Shown: positions 44,037 through 53,279, counted from the stretch's first letter. The stretch: DNA of 64,000 nt from Nocardia amikacinitolerans NBRC 108937 (GCF_001612615.1 NZ_BDAU01000002.1:1-64000), one strand, 5' to 3'. A program made the numbers and translations. Notes: a model not told the origin generated them from the sequence alone.

Positions 44037-45029
44037 ATGTACGCGGTGACGCTCGACAGCTTCGGTGGACCGGAGGTCATGAAATGGGCCCGGGTGGACG
44101 ACCTGCCCGCCCCTGGCCCTGGCGAAGTGGCCATCGACGTGGTGGCCGCGGGGGTGAATCGCGCCGACGTCATGCAACGCTACGGCCTCTACCCGCCGCC
44201 GCCCGGCGCGAGCGAAATCCTTGGCCTGGAGGTTTCCGGTTTCGTCGCCGAAGTCGGTGCGGGCGTGGCGGATTGGCAGCCCGGCGACACCGTGTGCGCG
44301 CTGTTGGCAGGCGGCGGCTACGCCGAACGGGTGAACGTACCCGCCACGCAACTACTTCCGGTACCCGAGGGCGTGAGCACGACCACCGCGGCGGCGCTGC
44401 CCGAGGCCGCCGCTACCGTCTGGTCGAATCTGGTGATGACCGCGGGTCTGCGCAGTGGACACGCGCTGCTGATTCACGGCGGCGGCAGCGGAATCGGCAC
44501 GCACGCGATTCAAGTCGGCCGAGCGCTCGGCGCTCATGTAGCGGTGACGGCGGGATCGCAATTCAAGCTGGAGCGGGCCAGGGAACTGGGGGCCACCACA
44601 TTGATCAACTATCGCGAACAGGATTTCGCGGATGTCATGACCACCGAGCATTCCGGTGCCGACGTCATTCTCGACATCATGGGCGCCGGCTATCTAGAGC
44701 GGAATGTGCAGGCCCTGGCCGAGGACGGCCACCTGACGATCATCGGATTGCAGGACGGGGCAACCGCGGAACTGAATCTCGGTCTACTGCTGTTCAAACG
44801 CGGCTCCGTCCACGCGACGAACTTGCGTCGCCGCCCGGAACGCGGTCCCGGATCGAAGGCCGAGATCATCGCCGAACTGCGCGAGCATGTGTGGCCGTTG
44901 ATTTCCCAAGGAAAGGTCGTGCCGGTCGTTTCCGCCGAAGTCCCCATCGCCGACGTCGCCGAGGCGCACCCGTTGCTGGACTCCGCCGAGACCGTCGGCA
45001 AGGTGGTGCTCACGGTTCGCGAGCCCTGA
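44037..45029 (+). CDS. NAD(P)H quinone oxidoreductase (zinc-free MDR)
   Basis: This is a 330-residue quinone oxidoreductase of the PIG3/QOR type: PAPGPGEVAIDVVAAGVNRA, the YGLYPPPPGASEILGLEVSG family motif, HGGGSGIGTHAIQVGRALGA for NADPH, and a final GKVVLTV. It probably reduces quinones or electrophilic carbonyls in stress defence. The TetR gene is tail-to-tail 39 bp downstream, and both upstream regions carry a related site, indicating that this TetR controls the gene. Confidence 0.9.
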   Translation: MYAVTLDSFGGPEVMKWARVDDLPAPGPGEVAIDVVAAGVNRADVMQRYGLYPPPPGASEILGLEVSGFVAEVGAGVADWQPGDTVCALLAGGGYAERVNVPATQLLPVPEGVSTTTAAALPEAAATVWSNLVMTAGLRSGHALLIHGGGSGIGTHAIQVGRALGAHVAVTAGSQFKLERARELGATTLINYREQDFADVMTTEHSGADVILDIMGAGYLERNVQALAEDGHLTIIGLQDGATAELNLGLLLFKRGSVHATNLRRRPERGPGSKAEIIAELREHVWPLISQGKVVPVVSAEVPIADVAEAHPLLDSAETVGKVVLTVREP

Positions 45030-45068
45030 CCCGGCACGCCGCCCGATCCGCCGCACCTCGGGTAGCCA

Positions 45069-45650
45069 TTACCCGACCCAGGGTCCGAGTATCGCGTAGA
45101 CCGCGGTGCGGATCCGATCGGCAACCGCCTCGGCGGGCGCGGCCTCGAACTTGCCGTCCATGTGCAGGAAGGCGAGACCGTGCACAAGCGCCCACACCGC
45201 CGTGGCCATCCCTTCCGTATCGGCAGTGGGAAATGCTTGCCGCACAATGGCTTTGAGGTACTCGTTGATCGCATCCACCGCGGCCACCCGCTCGGAGCTG
45301 GTCGGATCACAGCCCTCGGCGAACATCACCCGGAACAGCCCCGGCCGCGTCAGCGCGAACTGAACGTAGGCGACCGCGGTGGCGGCGAGCCCTTCCTTCG
45401 TGGCCGGTTCGGGATGCGCCGCGGCCAGATGCGCGGCCAGCTCGCGGTAGCCCACCGCCGCGACGGCGGACAACAGGGCATTGCGGTCGGCGAAGTGACG
45501 ATATGGCGCCGCGGTGGACACACCGGCTCGCCGGGCTGCCGCGCGGAGCGACAGCTCGGTCGCGCCGCCTTCCTCGAGGAGCTCCACCGCGGCGCGCACC
45601 AGCGCATTGGGTAGATCGCCGTGGTGATACGACGTGGTCGACGTTGCCAT
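45069..45650 (-). CDS. TetR/AcrR regulator with WHG C-terminal domain
   Basis: This 193-residue regulator has an HTH at residues about 8-55 (ALVRAAVELLEEGGATELSL, AARRAGVSTAAPYRHFADRN) and a TetR_C WHG-type effector domain (ALTRPGLFRVMFAEG, WALVHGLAFLHMDG). It probably represses the adjacent quinone oxidoreductase gene and itself, judging from the shared 12-mer in both promoters. ATG 45650 is the natural start. Confidence 0.9.
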   Translation of the reverse strand: MATSTTSYHHGDLPNALVRAAVELLEEGGATELSLRAAARRAGVSTAAPYRHFADRNALLSAVAAVGYRELAAHLAAAHPEPATKEGLAATAVAYVQFALTRPGLFRVMFAEGCDPTSSERVAAVDAINEYLKAIVRQAFPTADTEGMATAVWALVHGLAFLHMDGKFEAAPAEAVADRIRTAVYAILGPWVG

Positions 45651-45672
45651 GGCTACAACCTAACAAGTGTTG

Positions 45673-45684
45673 GCAGCGCTTACA
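45673..45684. promoter_or_regulatory. Shared operator half-site upstream of the TetR gene
   Basis: GCAGCGCTTACA is the reverse complement of the 12-mer at 43993-44004. It lies 23 bp upstream of the TetR start codon, consistent with autoregulation. The full 23-bp dyad of the other promoter is not conserved here, so affinity may be lower. Confidence 0.6.
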
Positions 45685-45696
45685 TACACCTTCTAA

Positions 45697-45839
45697 TGCG
45701 GGCCGTCGCCGCCCGGCTGCACGCGGGCACGGTCAACGTCAACGACGCCTTCGCCGCCGCGTGGGGCAGCGTCGACGCACCGATGGGCGACATGGGCGAC
45801 TCGGGACTCGGTCGCCGCCATGGCGTCGGCGCTCGCTGA
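45697..45839 (+). pseudogene. Aldehyde dehydrogenase (GabD-like) C-terminal remnant
   Basis: Plus-strand codons read AVAARLHAGTVNVNDAFAAA and then WGSVDAPMGDMGDSGLGRRH before a stop. This is the near-terminal signature of succinate-semialdehyde/aldehyde dehydrogenases (GTVNVNxAYxAxWGSxDAPMGGMGDSGLGRRHG). The preceding 400 or so residues are gone and the last helix is cut. It lies between the TetR promoter and the glcB terminator. Confidence 0.75.
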
Positions 45840-45910
45840 GGGCACAACCGCCCGGCGAACGCCGCATTCCGTGACACGAAGGCGTGATTTCGCGCCACCC
45901 CGCCAAAAGA

Positions 45911-45947
45911 CGAATCCCCCGGTCGACTCGATCGGCCGGGGGATTCG
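45911..45947 (-). terminator. Strong hairpin terminator after glcB
   Basis: cgaatcccccgg and ccgggggattcg form a perfect 12-bp stem with a 13-base loop, 15 bp past the malate synthase stop on the minus strand. It probably works in both directions. Confidence 0.75.
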
Positions 45948-45962
45948 TTGTCGCTCAGCGCA

Positions 45963-48143
45963 TTACACGCAAGCCAGCGCCTTGGCCTCGCGGCGGCGGC
46001 GGTGCAGGATCGGCTCGGTGTAGCCGTTGGGCTGCTTGGTGCCCTCCAGGATCAGTTCCTTGGCGGCCTGGAAAGCGATGCTGCCCGCGAAGTCGGCGGC
46101 CATCGGGCGGTAGTTCGGGTCGCCCGCGTTCTGCCGGTCGACGACCGGGGCCATCCGCTCCAGGCTGGCCACCACCTCGTCGGCGGTGACGATGCCGTGG
46201 CGCAGCCAGTTCGCCATCAGCTGGCTCGAGATGCGCAGGGTCGCACGGTCTTCCATCAGCGCGACGTCCTTGATGTCGGGCACCTTGGAGCAGCCGACGC
46301 CCTGGTCGATCCAGCGCACGACGTAGCCGAGGATGGACTGCGAGTTGTTGTCCAGCTCCTGCTGCTTCTCCTCCGCGGTCCAGTTCGGCGCCGCGGCGAG
46401 CGGGATCTCCAGGATCTGGTCGACGGTGGCGCGGCGACCGCCCTTGGCGATCTCGGCCTGCCGCTTGAACACGTCCACCAGGTGGTAGTGGGTGGCGTGC
46501 AGGGTGGCGGCGGTCGGCGAGGGCACCCACGCGGTGTTGGCGCCCGCCTTCGGGTGGCCGACCTTCTGGACCAGCATGTCGGCCATCAGGTCCGGCATGG
46601 CCCACATGCCCTTGCCGATCTGCGCCTTGCCGGGCAGGCCCGCGTCCAGACCGGTGTCGACGTTCCAGTCCTCGTAGGACAGGATCCACTGCTGGGCCTT
46701 CATGTCGGCCTTGCGGACCATCGGCCCGGCCTCCATGGAGGTGTGGATCTCGTCGCCGGTGCGGTCGAGGAAGCCGGTGTTGATGAACACCACACGCTCC
46801 TTGGCGGCCTGGATGCAGGCCTTCAGGTTCACCGTGGTGCGGCGCTCCTCGTCCATGATGCCGACCTTGAGCGTGTTGCGGTCGAGGCCGATCACGTCCT
46901 CGATACGACCGAACAGCTCGTTGGTGAAGGCGACCTCGTCGGGGCCGTGCATCTTCGGCTTCACGATGTAGACCGAGCCGGTGCGGCTGTTCTTCAGCTC
47001 GGTGTCACCGTTGAGCGAGTGCTTGGCGATCAGCGAGGTGATCAGTCCGTCCATGATGCCCTCGGGCACCTCGTTGCCGTCCTTGTCGAGGATGGCGTCG
47101 GAGGTCATCAGGTGGCCGACGTTGCGCACGAACAGCAGCGAGCGGCCGTGCAGCACCAGTTCGGAACCGTCCAGCGCGGTGTAGACGCGGTCCGGGTTCA
47201 TGGTGCGGGTGAAGGTCTTGCCGCCCTTGGCGACCTCCTCGGCCAGCGTGCCCTTCATCAGGCCGAGCCAGTTGTGGTAGCAGAGCACCTTGTCCTCGGC
47301 GTCGACCGCCGCGACCGAGTCCTCGAAGTCCATGATCGTGGTGACCGCGGACTCCAGCACGACGTCCTTGACACCCGCGGTGTCGGTGCTGCCGATCGGC
47401 GACTCCGGGTCGATCTGGATCTCGATGTGCAGGCCGTTGTGCTTCAGCAGCACCGAGGTGGGCGAGGCCGGGTCACCGAGGTAGCCGACCAGCTGCGAGG
47501 GGTCGGCCAGACCGATCTCGGTGCCGTCCTCGAGACCGACCTCGAGCTCACCGTCGACGATCTTGTACGAGGTGGAGCCGATGTGCGAACCGGTGATCAG
47601 GGTGACGGCGTCGTCGAGGAAGTTGCGCGCCCACTCGATGACCTTGTCGCCGCGCACCTTGTTGTAGCCGGTGCCCTTCTCCGCGCCGTTGGCCTCGGAG
47701 ATGGCGTCGGTGCCGTAGAGCGCGTCGTAGAGCGAGCCCCAGCGCGCGTTGGCCGCGTTGATCGCGAAGCGCGCGTTCATCACAGGAACCACCAGCTGCG
47801 GACCTGCCGTCGACGCGATCTCGGCGTCCACGTTCTGGGTCTCGATCTGGAAGCCGGCGGGCTCGGGGCGCAGGTAGCCGATCTCGGTCAGGAAGTTCTT
47901 GTAGGCGGCCTTGTCGTAGTTCGCGCCCGGGTTCTCCGCGTGCCAGGCGTCGAGCTTGCCCTGGATCTCGTCGCGCTCGGCCAGCAGGGCGCGGTTGCGC
48001 GGAGCGAGATCGTTGATCACCTGCTCGGCGCCTGCCCAGAACGCGGCGGAATCTACGCCGGTACCGGGAAGCGCCTCGTTCTCGACGAACTCGTGGAGAA
48101 CGCTGGCCACCTGGAGCCCGCCGACCTGAATCCGCTCTGTCAT
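45963..48143 (-). CDS. glcB: Malate synthase G
   Basis: This 726-residue malate synthase G condenses glyoxylate and acetyl-CoA to malate in the glyoxylate bypass. It is a cytosolic monomer, and its length equals the family norm. Recognisable regions are [20 protein letters not shown], the glyoxylate-binding arginine region [49 protein letters not shown] with its metal-binding acidic residues, the [20 protein letters not shown] stretch and a C-terminal [17 protein letters not shown] carrying the catalytic aspartate. It is monocistronic with its own terminator. Confidence 0.97.
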   Translation of the reverse strand: MTERIQVGGLQVASVLHEFVENEALPGTGVDSAAFWAGAEQVINDLAPRNRALLAERDEIQGKLDAWHAENPGANYDKAAYKNFLTEIGYLRPEPAGFQIETQNVDAEIASTAGPQLVVPVMNARFAINAANARWGSLYDALYGTDAISEANGAEKGTGYNKVRGDKVIEWARNFLDDAVTLITGSHIGSTSYKIVDGELEVGLEDGTEIGLADPSQLVGYLGDPASPTSVLLKHNGLHIEIQIDPESPIGSTDTAGVKDVVLESAVTTIMDFEDSVAAVDAEDKVLCYHNWLGLMKGTLAEEVAKGGKTFTRTMNPDRVYTALDGSELVLHGRSLLFVRNVGHLMTSDAILDKDGNEVPEGIMDGLITSLIAKHSLNGDTELKNSRTGSVYIVKPKMHGPDEVAFTNELFGRIEDVIGLDRNTLKVGIMDEERRTTVNLKACIQAAKERVVFINTGFLDRTGDEIHTSMEAGPMVRKADMKAQQWILSYEDWNVDTGLDAGLPGKAQIGKGMWAMPDLMADMLVQKVGHPKAGANTAWVPSPTAATLHATHYHLVDVFKRQAEIAKGGRRATVDQILEIPLAAAPNWTAEEKQQELDNNSQSILGYVVRWIDQGVGCSKVPDIKDVALMEDRATLRISSQLMANWLRHGIVTADEVVASLERMAPVVDRQNAGDPNYRPMAADFAGSIAFQAAKELILEGTKQPNGYTEPILHRRRREAKALACV

Positions 48144-48367
48144 CTACTGCCTCACTTCTGAGAAAGCCGGGTGGAAAAGACGGTTTCATGTTACCCGTCG
48201 GTAGGCCCAATCCCTGCGGAGGGCCAGCGCCTGCCGGGGGCGTCGGGTGAACGCCTCGGGGGCTCAAAGTATTTCGCCACGCCGTTGATCGGGGTCGATC
48301 GATCGGCGCGTCTCACGATGTCGGCGGTCGGCCGGACAACCTCTTGATCCTAGCGCCCGACGCATTT

Positions 48368-48387
48368 AATGTACTGATCGGAACATT
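48368..48387. promoter_or_regulatory. AATGT...ACATT dyad upstream of the SDR remnant/ADH operon
   Basis: aatgtactgatcggaacatt is an imperfect 20-bp palindrome (AATGTnCnGATCnGnACATT), 22 bp upstream of the remnant SDR start. The TetR gene at 49589, three genes into the operon, is a plausible autoregulator. Confidence 0.55.
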
Positions 48388-48408
48388 TCTTCGACGGAAG
48401 GCGCGTGT

Positions 48409-48508
48409 GTGTCGCTCACCGACAAGGTTGTTCTTGTCACCGGCGGCAGCCGTGGCGTCGTCGTTCTGCACCGGAGCCACGCTCGCACTCGACGGCGGTT
48501 GGCGATGA
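48409..48508 (+). pseudogene. SDR gene reduced to its two ends
   Basis: GTG 48409 begins VSLTDKVVLVTGGSRG, the universal SDR N-terminus with the cofactor loop. Directly after it, in a shifted frame, comes SSFCTGATLALDGGWR and a stop, the SDR C-terminus. About 220 residues between them are missing, so an internal deletion has fused the start and end of the gene in 100 bp. The promoter dyad upstream is still present and now serves the downstream alcohol dehydrogenase. Confidence 0.8.
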
Positions 48509-48542
48509 ACGGCGGCACCACCGCCATCAACAGGAGGTATTC

Positions 48543-49592
48543 GTGAAGGCGCTCACCTACGCTGGGCCGCAAGCGATCTCGTTCGGCGAGCTGGACGACC
48601 CGGTGCTGCCGGGGCCGGACGGCGCGATCGTGCGGGTCACCGCGGCCGGGATCTGCGGCAGCGATCTGCACATCTACGCGGGCCACGGATTCACGCCCGG
48701 CACCGGCTACGGGGTCGGGCACGAGGCGGTCGGTGAGATCGTCGAGCTCGGCCCCCAGGCCAACGGACTCTCGGTCGGCGACCGGGTGCTCGTGGCCGCG
48801 TCGGCGGGCTGCGACCGTTGCGGCAACTGCCGGGCGGGCGTCGTCGCCGCGTGCGAGCGGCAGCCGCTGCCGGTCGACGCGTGCTACGGGCTCGGCGGTT
48901 CGCTGCCCGGGGCGCAGGCGCAGTTGCTCGCGGTGCCGCACGCGGGCGGCAATCTGGTGCGGCTGCCCGACGCGATCGGCGACGAGGCGGCCATCGTGCT
49001 GACCGACAACGCGCCGACCGCCTGGTACGGCGCTCGGCGGGCGCGCATCGCGCCGGGCGACACGGTGGTGGTGATCGGATTGGGGCCGGTCGGGCTGATG
49101 GCGGTGCAGTCCGCGTTCGCCATGGGCGCGGCCCGGGTACTCGGCGTCGACCTGGTCGCGGACCGGCGCGCCAGGGCGGCCGAACTCGGTGCGGAACCGG
49201 TCGAGTCCGACGACCCGAAGACGGCCGTGCGCGAAATGCTCGGCGGCGGAGCCGATGTGGCGCTCGAGGCGGTCGGCGCGGATGCCACGATCAAGCTGGC
49301 GACCAGCGTGGTCGGCCACCGCGGTCGGGTCAGCGTTGTCGGGGTCAGCCAGAATCGGGCCTACCCGTTCCACATGCCGCTCGCGCAGGTCAAGGAGCTC
49401 GAATTCCACATCGGGCTGTGCTCGGTCCAGTACGAACTGCCGGCGCTGCTGAAGCTGACCGCCGCGGGCAGGCTGCGCCCGGAAGCGGTTGTCTCGCATC
49501 GGATGCCGATGTCGGAAGGACCCGACGCCTACCGCATGTTCGCCGCGCGCGACGACAAGGTCTGCAAAGTCGTGCTGGATCCGTGGCAATGA
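48543..49592 (+). CDS. Zinc-dependent alcohol dehydrogenase
   Basis: This 349-residue zinc MDR alcohol dehydrogenase starts at GTG 48543 after AGGAGG. Catalytic zinc ligands appear in GICGSDLHIYAGH and GVGHEAVGEI, the structural-zinc cysteines in AGCDRCGNCRAGVVAAC, and the NAD fold as VVVIGLGPVGLMAVQSA. It oxidises an unknown alcohol. It overlaps the TetR gene by four bases (ATGA) and follows the collapsed SDR gene by 34 bp, so it was probably the second gene of an SDR-ADH-TetR-ACAD operon. Confidence 0.92.
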   Translation: MKALTYAGPQAISFGELDDPVLPGPDGAIVRVTAAGICGSDLHIYAGHGFTPGTGYGVGHEAVGEIVELGPQANGLSVGDRVLVAASAGCDRCGNCRAGVVAACERQPLPVDACYGLGGSLPGAQAQLLAVPHAGGNLVRLPDAIGDEAAIVLTDNAPTAWYGARRARIAPGDTVVVIGLGPVGLMAVQSAFAMGAARVLGVDLVADRRARAAELGAEPVESDDPKTAVREMLGGGADVALEAVGADATIKLATSVVGHRGRVSVVGVSQNRAYPFHMPLAQVKELEFHIGLCSVQYELPALLKLTAAGRLRPEAVVSHRMPMSEGPDAYRMFAARDDKVCKVVLDPWQ

Positions 49593-50227
49593 ACGACATC
49601 GCGCCCGCCCGCCGCCGCGGACGCCCGCCCGCCGCGGAGTCGACGGCGGGCGACACGCGCCAGCGCATCGTCCGTGCCGCCGTGGAACTGTTCGCGGAGA
49701 AGGGTTTTCACGGCACGGGCGTCGCCGAGATCGGCGACCGCGCCGATGTCCAGCGCGGCGCGCTGTACTACCACATCGGGTCCAAGGAGGAACTGCTCTG
49801 GCAGATCCTGCGCGACTACACCCAACTCATGCTCGCCGACGCCGAACGCATCACCGGCGGCGACGATGATCCGATCACCAAGCTGCGCAAGCTGATTCAC
49901 AGCCACATCGGCCGGATCGTCGAGCACCGCCGCGAGGTCGCCATCCAGCTGCGCGACGTGGGCTCGCTGACCGGCGAGCGCGCCGAGCAACTACAGGAAC
50001 TGCGCGACCGGATCCAGCTGCACTGGCAGCAGACGCTCGACGCGGGACACGCCGCGGGTGTGTTGCGCACCGCCGACCACGTTGTCACCAACGGCGTGCT
50101 CGGCATGCTGAACACCGTGACCCTCTGGTACCGCCCGCACGGCGGCCACTCCCCCGCCGCGATCGCCGACATTCTCGCCGCCACCGTCCTCGACGGTGTC
50201 GTGACCGACAACCACACGAAAGGCTGA
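49589..50227 (+). CDS. TetR family transcriptional regulator
   Basis: This 212-residue regulator has an RRRGRPP N-terminal arm and a TetR HTH (RQRIVRAAVELFAEKGFHGT, then DVQRGALYYHIGSKEELLWQ). The C-terminal domain resembles those of KstR-like regulators of lipid and steroid catabolism. It is translationally coupled to the alcohol dehydrogenase and followed by an acyl-CoA dehydrogenase, so it likely controls this small catabolic operon via the dyad at 48368. Confidence 0.9.
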   Translation: MNDIAPARRRGRPPAAESTAGDTRQRIVRAAVELFAEKGFHGTGVAEIGDRADVQRGALYYHIGSKEELLWQILRDYTQLMLADAERITGGDDDPITKLRKLIHSHIGRIVEHRREVAIQLRDVGSLTGERAEQLQELRDRIQLHWQQTLDAGHAAGVLRTADHVVTNGVLGMLNTVTLWYRPHGGHSPAAIADILAATVLDGVVTDNHTKG

Positions 50228-50229
50228 TC

Positions 50230-51298
50230 ATGGCTTGGGATGCTGGCGCTGCTCAACGAGGTGCTCGGCACCTCGGTCTGGGCGCCTTCGGTATTCGGTT
50301 GTCAGGCACCGGATTCCGGCAACGCCGAGATCCTCGCGCACTACGGCACGCCCGAGCAGAAGGCGAAGTATCTAAAGCCGCTGCTGGCCGGTGAGATCGG
50401 CTCCTGCTACGTGATGACCGAGCCCACCGGCGGCTCGGACCCGACGCTGTTCCGCACCAGCGCGGTACGCGACGGCGACTACTGGGTGATCAACGGCGAG
50501 AAGTGGTTCAACTCCAACGCGCAGTTCGCCAGCTTCCACATCGTCATGGTGGTCACCAACCCGGATGTCAGCCCGTACCAGGGCATGTCGATGTTCATCG
50601 TGCCCGCCGACGCCCCCGGCCTGGAGATCGTCAAGAACTTCCACGTGCACGGCTTCAGCGAGCACGAGGGTCACCTGCGCTTCACCGACGTGCGGGTCCC
50701 GGCCGATCACCTGCTCGGCGCGGAAGGCCAGGGTTTCGTCGTCGCGCAGACCCGGCTCGGCGGCGGCCGGGTGCACCACGCAATGCGCACGGTCGCGTTG
50801 GTGCGCAAGGCTTTCGACATGATGTGCGAACGCGCGGTCTCGCGGCAGATGCGCAAGGGTCCGCTCGGTGGCCTACAGATGACCCAGGAACGCATCGCCG
50901 ACAGCTGGATCGAGATGGAGCAGTTCCGGCTGCTCGTGCTGCGCACCGCGTGGCGCATCGACAAGGAACAGGACTACCTGAAGGTGCGCAAGGACATCGC
51001 CGCCATCAAGGTGGCCATGCCCAAGGTCATGCACGACATCGCCCAGCGCGCCATGCACCTGCACGGCGCCCTCGGCGTCAGCGAGGACCTGCCGTTCGTC
51101 GACATGATGAACTACGCCGAGGTCATGGCGATCGCCGACGGCCCCACCGAGGTGCACAAGATCACCCTCGCCAAGGAGGTCTTGAAGAACTACGCGCCCG
51201 GCGATCCGGTGTATCCGAGCGGATACCGGCCCGCGTTGCGGGAGCAGGCGCGGGAGTTGGTCGCGCGGCGACTCGAGCACGTCGTCGGGAATCTCTAG
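50230..51298 (+). pseudogene. Acyl-CoA dehydrogenase (ACAD10/11-like) with N-terminal deletion
   Basis: ATG 50230 starts MAWD, the usual N-terminus of this family. Six bases later an out-of-frame junction joins sequence that belongs about 90 residues further on (LALLNEVLGTSVWAPSVFGC). From ATG 50240 a 352-residue frame is open and otherwise complete: VMTEPTGGSDPT, GEKWFNSNAQFASF, GGGRVHHAMRT and HLHGALGVSEDLPF. Loss of the N-terminal helical domain should destroy FAD/substrate binding. The truncated frame may still be translated but is probably inactive. Confidence 0.8.
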
Positions 51299-51307
51299 CC
51301 GAATGCC

Positions 51308-51336
51308 CGCCGGGACCGTCGGCAGCGGTCCCGGCG
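51308..51336 (+). terminator. Hairpin terminator after the acyl-CoA dehydrogenase
   Basis: cgccgggaccg and cggtcccggcg form a perfect 11-bp stem with a 7-base loop, 9 bp after the stop. Confidence 0.7.
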
Positions 51337-51410
51337 AATGACCCCGAGCTGGGCGGTCCCCGTGCCACAATTCCGATGCCCGCAATGGCTCGGACGAGGG
51401 GATTCCGTTC

Positions 51411-51746
51411 GTGCGTAATGGTTTTTGCATCGCTGTAGCGCTGCTCGCGATCGGCGCGGCCAGCTGCGCGGACCCGGTCACCGAAGAACCGCGGACGTCA
51501 TCGACGCCGGTGACGACGGCGGCCTCGCCCGCGCCGACGTCGCTCCCGGGTTCGGCTTCGCCCACGCGGACGGGGCTGCTTCCGAACACCGCGCCGCCCG
51601 TCGTTCGGCCGACATCGACAGTTTCCACGGTCGGTCCGCCCTCGACCGTCAGCCCGACGCCGCACGTGGTCCCGACCACACTCAGGGCGCCGACGACCAC
51701 TTCGGCCGAGACGACTCCCATGCCGACCCCCACGGCAACCCGGTGA
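51411..51746 (+). CDS. Pro/Thr/Ser-rich lipoprotein
   Basis: GTG 51411 gives a 111-residue protein with a short lipoprotein-type signal (RNGFCIAVALLAIGAASC, Cys19 or so as the lipidation site). Its mature part is an almost pure Thr/Ser/Pro/Val low-complexity chain, perhaps a mucin-like stalk that may be O-mannosylated. It overlaps the next gene by four bases (GTGA). The overlap and the membrane nature of the partner suggest a joint envelope function. No family is recognised. Confidence 0.6.
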   Translation: MRNGFCIAVALLAIGAASCADPVTEEPRTSSTPVTTAASPAPTSLPGSASPTRTGLLPNTAPPVVRPTSTVSTVGPPSTVSPTPHVVPTTLRAPTTTSAETTPMPTPTATR

Positions 51747-52624
51747 GCAGCCCGATCGACGCGCGCGCGGTCGCGCTGCTCCCCTTGCTCGGAGCCATCG
51801 CCTCGCAGGTGGCCTTCGTGACCGCGGTGCTCTACTACTTCGGCTGGGCGTACAGCCGCGCGTTCTTCGGACACTTCGGGGTGCCCGCCGGAACGCTCGG
51901 ATTCTCGACGCAGGACTATGTCCTGTTCAGCGTCGGCGCGATGTTCCTGCCGCTGCTGGCCACCCTGTTCGGAATACTCGCCTTGCTCGCGGTACGGGGG
52001 GTTCCCGCCTGGCATGCGCTGCGGAGCGGGCGGCCGCGCACCATATTGCGGCGGTGGGTTCTCGTGTTCACCGTGGCGGGCATGCTGCTCGCGGCCGTGG
52101 TGGCCGTTTTGGCGTTCGTGCCGACGCGATTCGCCGGTCCGCTGGCCGTCGAGGCGCCATTCCTGCTGATCGCGGGCGCGGCGATGATCGGCTACGCGAG
52201 CTGGCTGCGGTGGCGATACCCGACCGTGCTGGGTGTGCGGCGGCCGTCTCGCACCGTCATGCAGGTCAGGACCATCGCGCTCGTCGCCGTCGCCATGATC
52301 GGCTACGTCTGGGCGGTCGCAGCCTTCGCCGAGCGCAAGGGCCACGACGACGCCGCGCACCAGGAGGCGGTGCGGTTCGTCGATCGCCCAGCCATCGTCG
52401 TCTTCAGTGTCGACCGCCTCGGCATCGAGGGCTCGGGAGCACAAGTCGGTGAGCTCACCGAACCCAACGGAAAGTATCGATACGCGTACAGCGGACTGTG
52501 GCTGCTCGCACGCGCGTCGGACCGCTATTACCTGCTGCCGCAGCAATGGCAGGCCAAACGCGACCGGGTGTTCGTCATCGAGGACAGCGAATCCATCCGC
52601 ATCGATATCGCCCGGAATCCCTAG
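51743..52624 (+). CDS. Multi-pass membrane protein of unknown function
   Basis: It starts at the GTG of the GTGA overlap with the lipoprotein gene. The 293-residue protein has five or so membrane helices (about residues 9-33, 56-81, 101-125, 131-150 and 176-196) and a C-terminal extracytoplasmic domain of about 95 residues (VRFVDRPAIVVFSVDRLGIE, YYLLPQQWQAKRDRVFVIED). I do not recognise it. The short N-terminal ARAVALLPLLG and the basic loops suggest an N-out or re-entrant topology that needs prediction software. Confidence 0.65.
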   Translation: MSSPIDARAVALLPLLGAIASQVAFVTAVLYYFGWAYSRAFFGHFGVPAGTLGFSTQDYVLFSVGAMFLPLLATLFGILALLAVRGVPAWHALRSGRPRTILRRWVLVFTVAGMLLAAVVAVLAFVPTRFAGPLAVEAPFLLIAGAAMIGYASWLRWRYPTVLGVRRPSRTVMQVRTIALVAVAMIGYVWAVAAFAERKGHDDAAHQEAVRFVDRPAIVVFSVDRLGIEGSGAQVGELTEPNGKYRYAYSGLWLLARASDRYYLLPQQWQAKRDRVFVIEDSESIRIDIARNP

Positions 52625-52700
52625 CGGCGTCCTGGGATGCCCGGCAGATCGGCTCACGGTGCGGCCGACGACCGCTTGACGCGTGTGTTTGGCTGGACCC

Positions 52701-53279
52701 ATGTGGAGTCGGCTCCAGGTCGCTATCGCCGGTCTCGTGCTCGTCATGCTGTGGGGCGAGTGGCGGAACTGGCGTGCGTCTCGCCGACTCGTGGGGTCGG
52801 TTGCGGGAACCTCCGAGGCGGTCGTGGTGCTGGGTTATCGCAACGCGGGCGCGCGGGCCAACGCCATGAACCGGTGGCGGGTGCGCGCGGGGCTTCGGTC
52901 CATCGACCCGTCGGTGGTCGACAGCAGGCTCGTGTTGTGCGGAGGGGCGTGCGCGGGCCCGCACACCGAGGCGGAGCTGATGGCTCGCTACGCCACCGAA
53001 TCGTGCGGGTACCGCGGCAAGCTCGTCCTGGAGGAGCGGAGCCGGAGCACCTGGGAGAACATCGCCTTCGCGATCCCGTACCTCGAGGACGTCGATCGGA
53101 TCAAAATCGTCTCTCTCCCCTGCCATGCCGAAAAGGCGCGGCACTATCTCGCGCGGCAGTGCCCGCCGCTGGCGCGGCGTCTCGCCCGGGGAGCGGAGTA
53201 CCGGTTCGGCGAGTGGATGCCGCTGAAACCCATCGTCGCGCTCTATGGCCTGTGGAAGGACCGCCGCGCCCCGGCGTGA
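52701..53279 (+). CDS. YdcF/DUF218 family protein
   Basis: This 192-residue protein has one N-terminal helix (LQVAIAGLVLVMLWGEW) and a DUF218 domain. The opening strand is EAVVVLGYRN, the mid-block VDSRLVLCGGACAGPHTEAELM and the conserved acidic/asparagine segment LEERSRSTWENIAFAIPYL. DUF218 members include SanA and ElyC, which act on envelope precursors at the membrane, although the exact reaction is unsettled. ATG 52701 was chosen. It is 76 bp after the previous gene. Confidence 0.82.
   Translation: MWSRLQVAIAGLVLVMLWGEWRNWRASRRLVGSVAGTSEAVVVLGYRNAGARANAMNRWRVRAGLRSIDPSVVDSRLVLCGGACAGPHTEAELMARYATESCGYRGKLVLEERSRSTWENIAFAIPYLEDVDRIKIVSLPCHAEKARHYLARQCPPLARRLARGAEYRFGEWMPLKPIVALYGLWKDRRAPA

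Noticed and set aside
45948..48161. Very long plus-strand frame opposite malate synthase
   Set aside because: A 737-codon antisense shadow full of Val/Gly/Arg repeats; the minus strand is unambiguously glcB.
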